From assembly GCA_024763135.1 (NCBI GenBank), contig JANTGD010000060.1, forward strand, positions 1 to 12,909: a DNA stretch of 12,909 nt, written 5' to 3'. Positions 1 to 7,200 of this stretch are shown here, piece after piece. The position numbers and the translations under genes are program-made. The stretch comes from Thiotrichales bacterium (GTDB lineage Bacteria; Pseudomonadota; Gammaproteobacteria; UWMA-0217). How positions within the stretch are numbered: position 1 is the first letter of the stretch; the number at the start of each line of letters is the position of its first letter. The notes beneath the pieces are model-generated. The model ran no database searches. It had not been told where the DNA came from and saw only the letters and a list, made by a program, of their open reading frames with translations.

Positions 1-190
1 GGGAAGGGAACAACCATTCCCTGCGAAGTGCGCCTACCCAGGCATGCAGACAGGACAACTGCGCCCGTCATTTTAAGCTGGACGAGGTACTAGTACAGCA
101 GTGTTAATCTAAATACCATTTTGAGCTTAAACTGAATCTTAGCTCTGTTGCTGCGTACCAACCTGACCGCGCCCTGTCCGCAGCTGCGTG

Positions 191-316
191 TGTGATTTTG
201 CGCTGTGTCCGCGGGCGCGGATCGCACGTAATAGCTGGCTATTGCGAAGATCCGCAACACAGAATTGGGCGATTTTGCGCCACAAGATGCCGTGTTACGA
301 ATTGATCAGAGCCCCC
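191..316 (+). repeat. Interspersed repeat, copy A
   Basis: Positions 224-257 are identical over 34 nt to the reverse complement of 12703-12736, and similarity continues to about 312. Positions 284-307 are identical over 24 nt to 10961-10984. The core folds as a hairpin: GCGGATC (217-223) pairs with GATCCGC (249-255), with an inner stem AATAG/CTATT around CTGG. An outer arm CTGTGT (203-208) can pair with ACACAG (257-262). The left limit is uncertain, because similarity to copy B fades upstream of about 214. No coding capacity is seen. Confidence 0.75.
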
Positions 317-321
317 TTTCA

Positions 322-366
322 CGACTCAATGAGATGAGTAGCCGGGTTACTCAATGCACTGAGTCG
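322..366. repeat. Two-part inverted repeat upstream of the DUF3050 gene
   Basis: Outer arms CGACTCA (322-328) and TGAGTCG (360-366) are perfectly complementary, as are inner arms TGAGTA (335-340) and TACTCA (348-353). They are separated by internal loops of six bases on each side. It begins just after repeat copy A and lies about 90 bp before the DUF3050 start codon. It has no T-run, so it is not an obvious terminator; it could be part of the repeat, an operator or an mRNA structure. Confidence 0.5.
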
Positions 367-457
367 GCGAAATCAACTAAAAATCATGAACTTGCCGTGC
401 CAACTCTTCTTGGATAGCCTCTAGCGATCCTGACCACACAACAGGTGAATTTCCAGC

Positions 458-1240
458 ATGACTTCAGCAATTACCAGCGAACTGATCACTGACTTCAAGA
501 TGCGCTTGGAGCAGCACCCCATTTACGCAGCGGTCGAGACGCTTGCCGATTTGCGTTGCTTCATGGAGCACCATGTTTATTCGGTATGGGATTTCATGTC
601 GCTCATCAAATACCTGCAAGCCACGATTGCGCCAACCCACTTTCCCTGGGTGCCCCAGGGAGACGCTGATGTGCGACGATTCATCAATGAACTGGTCCTC
701 GAAGAGGAGTCAGACGAAACTAATCTGCCGGGTGAATATTCGAGCCATTTTGAGCTTTATCAACTGGCCATGGCCGAAGTTGGCGCAGAGACCGATACTA
801 TCAGCCGCTTCATTGCTTTGGTGGTGGCCCAGGGTATCGATACAGCGCTGGCCGATCCTGGGGTGCCTAAACCCTCTGCACAGTTCACGCGACAGACCTT
901 TACTTTCATCGAAGGTGACAAGCCCCACGAGGTGGCAGCGGCATTGGCGCTCGGACGGGAGCATGTTATCCCTGGTATGTTTCGCGCTATTTTAGACCGA
1001 TTTGGTGTGTCGGCTGACGACGCCCCCATCTTCAATTTTTATCTGCATCGACACATTCATCTTGATGAGGACTTTCACGCACCGTTGTCGCTACGTTTGC
1101 TCAATGGCTTGTGTGGTGGAAATGCCGCGCGTGAAGCAGAGGCCGTTGCAGCAGCGCACCGGGCGGTCGAAGCGCGCCTGACCTTCTGGGATGGCGTGCT
1201 CAATGCCATTGAGCATCGTCGTCGCGAATCCGTCGCCTAG
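458..1240 (+). CDS. DUF3050 family protein, heme-oxygenase-like helical fold
   Basis: The 260-residue product matches the DUF3050 family as I know it: the N-terminal segment with LRCFMEHHVYSVWDFMSL (about 32-49), an acidic patch INELVLEEESDE (76-87), GREHVIPGMF (166-175), and a C-terminal RHIHLDEDFHAPLSL segment (198-212) followed by a long helix. The family is predicted to be all-helical and related to heme oxygenase-like proteins; its reaction is not established to my knowledge. Residues suited to bind metal are E37, H38, H39, E82-E84, H169 and the H199-x3-D203-x3-H207 pattern; that role is inference. The protein has no signal peptide or membrane segment, so it is probably cytoplasmic. The ATG at 458 has AGGTGA nine bases upstream, which supports the start. 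It stands alone, followed by a weak terminator and facing the ampG end. Confidence 0.85.
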   Translation: MTSAITSELITDFKMRLEQHPIYAAVETLADLRCFMEHHVYSVWDFMSLIKYLQATIAPTHFPWVPQGDADVRRFINELVLEEESDETNLPGEYSSHFELYQLAMAEVGAETDTISRFIALVVAQGIDTALADPGVPKPSAQFTRQTFTFIEGDKPHEVAAALALGREHVIPGMFRAILDRFGVSADDAPIFNFYLHRHIHLDEDFHAPLSLRLLNGLCGGNAAREAEAVAAAHRAVEARLTFWDGVLNAIEHRRRESVA

Positions 1241-1259
1241 AAGCCTTTTACCGGCTTTT
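1239..1259 (+). terminator. Weak rho-independent terminator after the DUF3050 gene
   Basis: AAGCC (1241-1245) pairs with GGCTT (1253-1257) around a seven-base loop, extendable by a G-T and an A-T pair into the stop codon, and ends in a short T-run. The stem is short, so termination may be partial. The convergent ampG gene ends 86 bp further on. Confidence 0.45.
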
Positions 1260-1344
1260 GACGGATTACTCCGGAAGGCTGCACCAATCTGCTGTGTAGT
1301 GCGCGCCTTGCACTCGGGCTGTCCGTGAGGTTTGCGATGTCCGC

Positions 1345-2688
1345 CTAAGGTGGGCTGGTTTCTCCGGAAGTGATTGGCGCTGCCTGCCGATTGCGCTGCA
1401 ACACTACGAAATAACCAACCAGCAGAATCGCGGGAATACCTAAAGCTGCGGCGTAAACAAAAAACTGGGGATAACCAAAATCGTCCACAATGATTCCGGA
1501 AAATCCACCGAGAAATTTTGCGGGCAAGGTCATGAGGGAGCTAAAGAGCGCATACTGTGTAGCGGTGTAGGCTTGATTGGTCAGAGAGGATAGATAAGCA
1601 ATGAATGCTGCCGTAGCCAGGCCACCGCTGAGGTTATCGGCACTGACTACGACGGCCAGGTGCACTAGGCTGGGATCACTGACTGCAAGCAGTGCAAATA
1701 GTAGATTCGTGCTCGCGACCATGATGGCCCCGAGCAGCAGTGGGTGCATAATGCCAAAACGCGCAACGAGTATTCCACCCAGCCCCGCACCCGCAATCGT
1801 CATAAAAAATCCAAAGAGCTTCGTGACATCAGCGATTTCTTTTTTACTGAAACCTAGATCCAGATAAAAAGGATTGGCCATGACTCCCATGGTAATGTCA
1901 CTGATTTTATAAATTGCAATCAGCGTAAGAATCAGCAGGGCTATGCGACCGTTGCGGTGAAAGAACTCAAGAAATGGGCCGAGCACCGCATCGCGAAACC
2001 ATTGGCTCAAACGTTGGCGCCAATGCAACGTAGTTTTGGACAGGGATGGGGGGGCGGAAGCTGCCGGTTCGCTGACCCACAGTGTGGTGAAGATACCGAT
2101 GCCCATGAGGCCTGCCATGCTCAGGTAGGCTGCTCGCCATGAGCTGAATTCGGCAATATAGAACGCGCCTGCACCGGCTACCAGCAAAGCGATGCGATAG
2201 CCGAGCACATAGGTGGCGGCCATGGCGCCCTGGAGTGTTTCATCGACGGCTTCAATGCGGTAGGCGTCGATCACGATATCCTGAGTTGAGGAACTAAAAG
2301 CTACGAGTACTGCCAGCAGCGCAATCGTAGCGAGTTGCTGATGGGGGTCGAGCAGGGCCATGCCACCAAGTCCCAAAGCGATCCCTAATTGAGCAACGAG
2401 CATCCAGCTGCGGCGTCGCCCCAGGTGTTGCGTCAGCCACGGCAGGGGTAACCGATCGATGACCGGTGCCCAGAAAACCTTGATGGAATAGGTAATACCT
2501 ACCCAGCTGAAGAAACCAATGATACTGCGCGACAGCCCTTCATCCCGCAGCCATGCGGACAAGGTAGAAAATACCAGCAGAAATGGTAGGCCTGCGGCAA
2601 AACCCAAAAAAATCATGCTGATGACGCGCGGCTGTGAATACACTTTAAACGCCGCCAGCCAGCCACCTAGCCCATTATTCGAGTTCAA
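1345..2688 (-). CDS. ampG: AmpG-type muropeptide permease, major facilitator superfamily
   Basis: AmpG imports anhydro-muropeptides (GlcNAc-anhydroMurNAc peptides) across the inner membrane for cell-wall recycling; in many gammaproteobacteria this also feeds AmpR-controlled beta-lactamase induction. The 447-residue protein is strongly hydrophobic with about 12 membrane segments. AmpG hallmarks are QPRVISMIFLGFAAGLPF (19-36), the GFFSWVG...FWAP..DR segment (58-79), GRRRSW (90-95) and the STQDIVIDAYRIE motif (134-146). E. coli AmpG is longer (about 490 residues, 14 predicted segments), so the C-terminal part is shorter here. The start is a TTG at 2688, giving a 14 bp overlap with the upstream xthA gene and suggesting co-transcription and translational coupling; only a weak GGA lies eight bases upstream. 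An internal start is possible, but the next ATG (residue 25) would cut into the first membrane segment. Confidence 0.9.
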   Translation of the reverse strand: MNSNNGLGGWLAAFKVYSQPRVISMIFLGFAAGLPFLLVFSTLSAWLRDEGLSRSIIGFFSWVGITYSIKVFWAPVIDRLPLPWLTQHLGRRRSWMLVAQLGIALGLGGMALLDPHQQLATIALLAVLVAFSSSTQDIVIDAYRIEAVDETLQGAMAATYVLGYRIALLVAGAGAFYIAEFSSWRAAYLSMAGLMGIGIFTTLWVSEPAASAPPSLSKTTLHWRQRLSQWFRDAVLGPFLEFFHRNGRIALLILTLIAIYKISDITMGVMANPFYLDLGFSKKEIADVTKLFGFFMTIAGAGLGGILVARFGIMHPLLLGAIMVASTNLLFALLAVSDPSLVHLAVVVSADNLSGGLATAAFIAYLSSLTNQAYTATQYALFSSLMTLPAKFLGGFSGIIVDDFGYPQFFVYAAALGIPAILLVGYFVVLQRNRQAAPITSGETSPP

Positions 2689-3451
2689 TCGCGTAGTCCA
2701 TAATCAAGGGCGCGTGATCGGAGAAGCGTTGCTCTTTGTAAATGGATGCCGAGAGAATTTTATCTTTTAGGCCGGGAGTGACGATTTGGTAGTCGATACG
2801 CCAGCCAACGTTTTTCGCCCATGCCTGCCCCCGGTTGGACCACCAGGTATATTGCTCAGCCTCCTGGTTGACGACGCGAAAGGCATCTACAAAGCCAAGC
2901 TCATCGAACAGCCGATCCAGCCAGGCGCGTTCATGCGGTAAGAATCCTGAGTTCTTCCGATTGGCTTTCCAGTTTTTTAAGTCGATTTCCTTATGCGCAA
3001 TATTCCAGTCTCCGCAAATAATGAATTCCCGGCGTTTTCGTTTTAAGGATTGGAGATAGGGCAGAAAACACGTCAGGAAGCGGTCCTTGGAGGCTTGTCG
3101 GTGCTCTCCCGAAGAGCCTGAGGGGACATACAGAGAAATGACGCTCAAGCTTTTGTACTGGGCTTCGATATAACGGCCTTCCCGGTCGAATTCTTCGCAG
3201 CCCATTTGTGTAATGACCTTACGGGGATGGACGCGAGTAAAGATGGCGACGCCGCTGTAACCTTTTTTCTCCGCATCCACATAGTAACTCTCGTAGCCCG
3301 CCAGGGTGAAAACATCGTCTCCGAGCTGATGCTCTTGTGCTTTGGTTTCCTGTAAGCAGATCACGTCGGCATCTTGCGTAGGCAGCCAATCGAACAGTCC
3401 TTTTTTGGCTGCTGCCCGGATCCCGTTGACATTGAGAGTAATAATTCGCAT
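2675..3451 (-). CDS. xthA: Exodeoxyribonuclease III, AP endonuclease
   Basis: This is a DNA repair enzyme that incises 5' of abasic sites and has 3'-5' exonuclease and 3'-phosphatase activity in base excision repair. The 258-residue protein is a full-length member of the exonuclease III / EEP family. Catalytic and metal residues are all in place: N7 in TLNVNGIR, E35 in CLQETK, Y108 in SLYVPSG, D148 and N150 in ICGDWNIAHKEID, D220 in WRIDYQ, and the D245-H246 pair in FSDHAPL. The ATG at 3451 starts MRIITLNVNGIR, typical for the family. No Shine-Dalgarno sequence is seen; a long inverted repeat ends ten bases before the start codon instead. It precedes and overlaps ampG. An alternative label is exoA; the function is not in doubt. 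Confidence 0.95.
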   Translation of the reverse strand: MRIITLNVNGIRAAAKKGLFDWLPTQDADVICLQETKAQEHQLGDDVFTLAGYESYYVDAEKKGYSGVAIFTRVHPRKVITQMGCEEFDREGRYIEAQYKSLSVISLYVPSGSSGEHRQASKDRFLTCFLPYLQSLKRKRREFIICGDWNIAHKEIDLKNWKANRKNSGFLPHERAWLDRLFDELGFVDAFRVVNQEAEQYTWWSNRGQAWAKNVGWRIDYQIVTPGLKDKILSASIYKEQRFSDHAPLIMDYAIELE

Positions 3452-3460
3452 GTAGAAGGA

Positions 3461-3495
3461 CGCTGCTAAAAATCAGAGCTGGGATTCTAGCAGCG
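3461..3495. repeat. Inverted repeat in the xthA leader
   Basis: Arms CGCTGCTA (3461-3468) and TAGCAGCG (3488-3495) are perfect complements. An inner AATC/GATT pairing (3471-3474 with 3483-3486) extends the stem. It ends ten bases upstream of the xthA start codon, where a ribosome binding site would be expected. It could be an operator or an mRNA hairpin; there is no T-run on either strand. Confidence 0.55.
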
Positions 3496-3660
3496 ATTCC
3501 CCCCGACTGTCTGCGTTTGCGGTAACGTGATGGTGTTCTCAAACTAGCCCTAGACCTGCTGGTTGGCGGTGATTCAATGAGTTTTCAGAGCATGTTGCGG
3601 ATCGAAGAAAAAATATAAACAATTTCAGGTTATTAGCGGTTATTACAGCGCGTGCTTTTA

Positions 3661-3693
3661 TTGTAAATTGATGTCACGGGCTGTAAATTCATG
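3661..3693 (+). promoter_or_regulatory. Candidate promoter within a direct repeat, upstream of the GGDEF-EAL gene
   Basis: TGTAAATTGATG (3662-3673) and TGTAAATTCATG (3682-3693) are direct repeats, 11 of 12 matching, spaced by exactly 20 bp. The same stretch offers a -35-like TTGTAA (3661-3666) and a -10-like TAAATT (3684-3689) with a 17 bp spacer, each matching four of six consensus positions. It may be a weak sigma70 promoter, tandem binding sites for a regulator, or both. It lies about 150 bp before the start codon. Confidence 0.3.
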
Positions 3694-3841
3694 GGGTTAG
3701 GCCTGAACATTCAAGTGGTGGTAAGGACTAGGCAAACGGAGCTAGCTCGATTATCTTTGGATCCAATCCAGATCGATTCCACGGGACAGGGATGAATTAC
3801 GAGAGTCTGGGTACCACCGTTACGTCAAGGGACAAGCACGT

Positions 3842-5452
3842 ATGCATGGAATCAAGCGGCCACGGTCGATTGGCTTTGGAGTGTTGATAGTATTGATGGG
3901 CGTGCAGGCCTGGTTGGTGCACTCACCCCATACTGCAGATTTCTTCAGTCGGGCTGCACTGCTCGAGTTGTCTTTGGTGCCCATTCTTTTGGCGATTTGG
4001 ATTGCAATTCGAGCGACGCGCTCCACGCAAACCTACATCCGCGCGCTACAGGCGGAAGCGAAACGCTCCGAACAAGCCGCAACCAGGCTCAAATGGCATG
4101 CCACCCACGACTCTCTCACCCGCCTGATCAATCGTCACGAATTTAAGGAACGCGTACAGCGCCTCTGTCAGCAGACAACTTTAGATGGTTCTGTGCATGC
4201 GCTAATGGTGCTCGACCTGGATCAATTCAAAACAGTGAATGACAGTTGTGGCCACCATGCCGGTGATATGTTGCTGCGCCAATTGGCGCAATATCTTAAA
4301 AAGAATCTGCGCGCCAGCGATACCTTGGCACGTATCGGGGGAGATGAATTTGGGGCCTTGCTACCGATGGCATCGACCCAGGAGGCGCAGCGAGTTGCAC
4401 AGGTGATCCGCCAAGAGGTCAACGAGTTTCGCTTCTACTGGCGGGGGCAAATTTTTGAGATCGGCGTGAGTATCGGGATTGCGTCGATCAATCGTGAGCA
4501 AAATAACTATCATGAAATACTGAATACTGCTGATAGAGCCTGCTATCTCGCAAAGGATGCAGGGCGTAATCAGATTCGTGCTCTGAATGCGTGTTCCAAG
4601 CTCGTCGAACAGTCGCGTAGCGATGCGCATTGTTTACAGGAATTGCCGAGAGCAATCCGTGAGAATCGGTTGGAGTTACATGCCCAGGAAATCCGTTGTG
4701 TGAGTGATGCAGTGGAAAAAGAGCCGCATCGGCACTATGAGTTGCTGGTCAGGATGCGCTCGCTGGCGGGGGAGCTGGTTGAGCCCAGCCGTTTCATCCC
4801 CGTCGCGGAAAGCTACGGCCTTGCGATGGAAATCGATCGCTGGGTGGTTCGCTCGGCACTGCAGTGGCTCGATGAGAATCGCTGTCGGGGGCATCATTGT
4901 CCGCAGAGCGAGGCATCTTCCACCTGTGAGTTTTCAATCAATTTATCCGGGCAGTCGGTTTCCAATCCCCAGTTTCTGCGTGAAGTTCTGGAAATGTTCG
5001 ATAATTCGAGCGTCGACCCTCATCAGGTCACGTTCGAGATTACCGAAACGGCGGTCGTGTCCAACCTGGAGCTTGCCCAGGATTTCATCCTGCAACTCAA
5101 ATCGCTAGGATGTCGATTTTCTTTGGACGACTTCGGCTCAGGCATGTCCTCCTTTGGCTACTTGCAGGATTTGGATGTGGACTATGTGAAAATCGACGGC
5201 AGCCTGGTCAAGAAAGTGGCCAAGGGCGGGCTGGAGAACGCCATGATCGATGCGATCATTCATGTGGCTCGTCACAAGCATGCGCGCACGGTTGCAGAGT
5301 TTGTGGAGGATGATCTGACAATCAACTGGCTGCGCAGCGCAGGCATCGACTTCATTCAGGGCTTCATCGTGCATCGCCCCACGCCGCTCACTTCACTGCA
5401 ACCCTGTGTGGCAGCCAATGAAGAAGTGACGCAACTATCGTTCGCGATGTGA
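3842..5452 (+). CDS. Membrane-anchored GGDEF-EAL protein, cyclic di-GMP turnover
   Basis: GGDEF domains make cyclic di-GMP from two GTP; EAL domains hydrolyse it to pGpG. The 536-residue protein has two N-terminal membrane segments (about 10-27 and 39-57), a short helical linker (60-85), a GGDEF domain (about 86-250) and an EAL domain (about 265-515). The GGDEF signature is exact at 166-170, and the inhibitory site RxxD is present (R157, D160). In the EAL domain the signature reads ELL (E300), and the other usual catalytic positions are all there: N367, E402, D429, D430, K450, E486 and Q506. Both activities are therefore plausible. No PAS, GAF or HAMP sensor domain is seen; only about eleven residues lie between the membrane segments. 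The ATG has AAGGGA nine bases upstream. The last 18 bp overlap the convergent aldolase gene. Confidence 0.93.
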   Translation: MHGIKRPRSIGFGVLIVLMGVQAWLVHSPHTADFFSRAALLELSLVPILLAIWIAIRATRSTQTYIRALQAEAKRSEQAATRLKWHATHDSLTRLINRHEFKERVQRLCQQTTLDGSVHALMVLDLDQFKTVNDSCGHHAGDMLLRQLAQYLKKNLRASDTLARIGGDEFGALLPMASTQEAQRVAQVIRQEVNEFRFYWRGQIFEIGVSIGIASINREQNNYHEILNTADRACYLAKDAGRNQIRALNACSKLVEQSRSDAHCLQELPRAIRENRLELHAQEIRCVSDAVEKEPHRHYELLVRMRSLAGELVEPSRFIPVAESYGLAMEIDRWVVRSALQWLDENRCRGHHCPQSEASSTCEFSINLSGQSVSNPQFLREVLEMFDNSSVDPHQVTFEITETAVVSNLELAQDFILQLKSLGCRFSLDDFGSGMSSFGYLQDLDVDYVKIDGSLVKKVAKGGLENAMIDAIIHVARHKHARTVAEFVEDDLTINWLRSAGIDFIQGFIVHRPTPLTSLQPCVAANEEVTQLSFAM

Positions 5453-6079
5453 GTCATATTCCCTGAATTTTTCCAGCACGCGCTGCATTTCTTCCCGATC
5501 CAGTAGCACGGGATTGCCCATCTGGAGAATCTGACAGTAACTTTTCGCAAGCTGCTCAACCTCTACAGCTAATGTCAGGGCGCGATTCAGGCTCGATGCC
5601 AGACACAGTAAGCCATGGTTGGCGAGCAGACAGGCGTTGCGGCCTTCCAGTGCAAGCAATGCCTGATCGGACAATTGTTGGGTACCAAAGGTAGCGTAGT
5701 CGGCGCAGCGAATATCCTCCCCACCCGCGATCGCAACCATGTAGTGGAAGGCAGGAATGCCCTGACGCATGCAGGCGAGACTCGTGCAATAGGTGGGATG
5801 GGCATGGACGACCGCCTGTACCTCTGGGCGGTGTCGATAGATATCGCGATGAAAGCGCCATTCGGAGGAGGGTTGCAACGTACCTTCCCAACGCCCATCA
5901 AGCTGCATTTTGACCATCTCGCTCGGTGTGCTGTGCTCATAGGCGCGCCCTGAGGGGGTGATCAAGAAACCCGTGTTGCAGCGCACGCTGACATTGCCAG
6001 CAGTTCCGGTATTGATTCCCTGGCGTTGCATGGCGCGCGTCGTCATGAGCAGATGGCGACGGAGTTGCTCTTCGTTCAT
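5435..6079 (-). CDS. Class II aldolase, FucA/Ald2-like, probable DHAP-shunt aldolase
   Basis: This is a zinc-dependent class II aldolase/adducin family protein of 214 residues, nearly collinear with E. coli L-fuculose-1-phosphate aldolase (215). Key residues fall at the same numbers: N29 in GTAGNVSVR, S71-S72 and E73 in SSEWRFH, zinc ligands H92 and H94 in VHAHPTY and H155 in NHG, Y113 in FHYM and a C-terminal Y208. The gene starts at an ATGA overlap with mtnA (6076-6079), so translation is probably coupled. Established work describes FucA-like Ald2 enzymes next to mtnA that cleave 5-methylthioribulose-1-phosphate or 5-deoxyribulose-1-phosphate to DHAP and an aldehyde (DHAP shunt). From that context I infer the same role here. 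Alternatives are a true fuculose-phosphate aldolase, unlikely without other fucose genes, or the MtnB dehydratase, which the FucA-like motifs argue against. The 3' end overlaps the GGDEF-EAL gene. Confidence 0.85.
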   Translation of the reverse strand: MNEEQLRRHLLMTTRAMQRQGINTGTAGNVSVRCNTGFLITPSGRAYEHSTPSEMVKMQLDGRWEGTLQPSSEWRFHRDIYRHRPEVQAVVHAHPTYCTSLACMRQGIPAFHYMVAIAGGEDIRCADYATFGTQQLSDQALLALEGRNACLLANHGLLCLASSLNRALTLAVEVEQLAKSYCQILQMGNPVLLDREEMQRVLEKFREYDSHRER

Positions 6080-7182
6080 ACCGCGGGGTGGGTGTGTTCT
6101 GGAAACAGAGCGACCAAGCCGTCTTCACTGGCCTCGCAGATCCCACGTTCGGTGATCAGCCCAGTTACGAGCGTTGCGGGGGTCACATCGAAAGCTGGAT
6201 TGCGGGCCGTTGTGTTGTCGGGTGAAATCTGCACTTTAAGCAGTTGCCCATCGGACGCTTTGCCCTGGATGTGGGTGACTTCTTCGGGGCCTCTTTCCTC
6301 GATGGGGATTTCTTGCAAACCATCATCTATTTGCCAATCGATCGTGGGACTGGGCAGTGCCACATAGAAAGGCACGTGATTGTCCTGTGCTGCGAGGGCC
6401 TTTAGGTAAGTGCCGATTTTATTGCAGACATCGCCACGTTTCGTCGTGCGGTCGGTGCCGACCAAGCATAAATCGACGGCGCCATGTTGCATCAAATGAC
6501 CGCCTGCATTGTCTACTACCAGATCAAAGGGGACACCATGGGCACCGAGTTCCCAGGCGGTGAGGGTGGCTCCCTGGTTGCGCGGGCGTGTTTCATCCAC
6601 CCACACCTGTACGTGGATGCCTGCATCATGTGCTTTGTATATTGGCGCGAGTGCTGTGCCCCAATCGACGGTGGCCAGCCAGCCTGCGTTACAGTGGGTG
6701 AGAATTCTGACCGGCTCCTTGCCGGATTTGTTGCGTCGAATCCCCTTGATCAGCTCCAGTCCATGATTTCCAATCGCGCTGTTGATTGCTACATCCTCAT
6801 CGCAAATCACCGCGGCCTCAGCATAAGCCGCAGCTGCTCTTTGCTCCTTGGGAAGGGGCATGATACGCCCCACTACACGCTCCAAAGCCCAGCGCAGATT
6901 GACCGCAGTGGGGCGTGCCATCAGCAATAGCTCCTGATAGCCTGCAATGGCCTGATCGGAGGGATCGTTGTACACACCCAATGCCATGCCGTAGGCAGCG
7001 GTAGCACCGATGAGTGGCGCGCCTCTGACCCACATCTCGCGAATTGCGCGTGCTGCACTCTGTGCATCGCGGAGCGTCATGATCGAGAAGTCATGGGGTA
7101 GGCGGGTCTGATCGATGATCTGTACGCTTCGGCCATCATCGGCCAGCCAGATGGAGCGATACTGTTGGCCGTGAATTTTCAT
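6076..7182 (-). CDS. mtnA: S-methyl-5-thioribose-1-phosphate isomerase
   Basis: MtnA converts the aldose 5-methylthioribose-1-phosphate to the ketose 5-methylthioribulose-1-phosphate, in methionine salvage or the DHAP shunt, and also accepts 5-deoxyribose-1-phosphate. The 368-residue protein shows the family's motifs in order: DQTRLPH (24-30), VRGAPLIGATAAYG (52-65), RPTAVNLRWAL (90-100), THCNAG with the catalytic Cys164, DETRPRNQGA (196-205), the GTDRTTKRGDVCNKIGTY segment (242-259) with catalytic Asp244, and a C-terminal NPAFDVTP (328-335). Related eIF2B-like subunits lack the Cys/Asp pair, so isomerase is the firm call. The ATG at 7182 is 18 bp after the purC stop. No Shine-Dalgarno sequence is visible in that gap, which instead matches the flank of an interspersed repeat; reinitiation from purC may drive translation. 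The downstream aldolase overlaps by 4 bp. Confidence 0.95.
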   Translation of the reverse strand: MKIHGQQYRSIWLADDGRSVQIIDQTRLPHDFSIMTLRDAQSAARAIREMWVRGAPLIGATAAYGMALGVYNDPSDQAIAGYQELLLMARPTAVNLRWALERVVGRIMPLPKEQRAAAAYAEAAVICDEDVAINSAIGNHGLELIKGIRRNKSGKEPVRILTHCNAGWLATVDWGTALAPIYKAHDAGIHVQVWVDETRPRNQGATLTAWELGAHGVPFDLVVDNAGGHLMQHGAVDLCLVGTDRTTKRGDVCNKIGTYLKALAAQDNHVPFYVALPSPTIDWQIDDGLQEIPIEERGPEEVTHIQGKASDGQLLKVQISPDNTTARNPAFDVTPATLVTGLITERGICEASEDGLVALFPEHTHPAV

Positions 7183-7200
7183 CTGTGGTTTTGCGCTGTG

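Larger units (their letters stand above)
1..457. other. Non-coding left region with hairpins and a repeat copy
   Basis: I find no convincing gene here. It holds a small hairpin at 6-21 (arms GGGAA and TTCCC, loop CAACCA), a stretch at about 22-190 in which I recognise nothing, repeat copy A at about 191-316, and a two-part hairpin at 322-366. The DUF3050 gene follows, with its ribosome binding site AGGTGA at 443-448. I could not pick a promoter with confidence. Confidence 0.6.
3452..3841. other. Divergent intergenic region between xthA and the GGDEF-EAL gene
   Basis: This 390 bp spacer has no supported gene. It holds the inverted repeat upstream of xthA (3461-3495), a candidate promoter embedded in a direct repeat (3661-3693), a tandem pair of GGTTATTA motifs (about 3628-3645), and the ribosome binding site AAGGGA at 3827-3832 for the downstream gene. 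The rest is AT-rich sequence in which I see nothing definite. Confidence 0.6.

Noticed and set aside
1..93. Possible end of an rRNA operon or tRNA gene at the left edge
   Set aside because: The only clear structure is a 5 bp hairpin; no 23S, 5S or tRNA cloverleaf features can be traced.
191..316. CRISPR or tandem-repeat array
   Set aside because: The repeats are dispersed single copies in different orientations, without regular spacers or nearby cas genes.
5435..6079. Assignment as MtnB (methylthioribulose-1-phosphate dehydratase)
   Set aside because: Length, motif spacing and catalytic numbering follow FucA-type aldolases, and no mtnC or mtnD genes are adjacent.
6484..6930. Plus-strand open frame inside mtnA
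   Set aside because: It is antisense to a gene with intact catalytic motifs and shows no domain or ribosome binding site.
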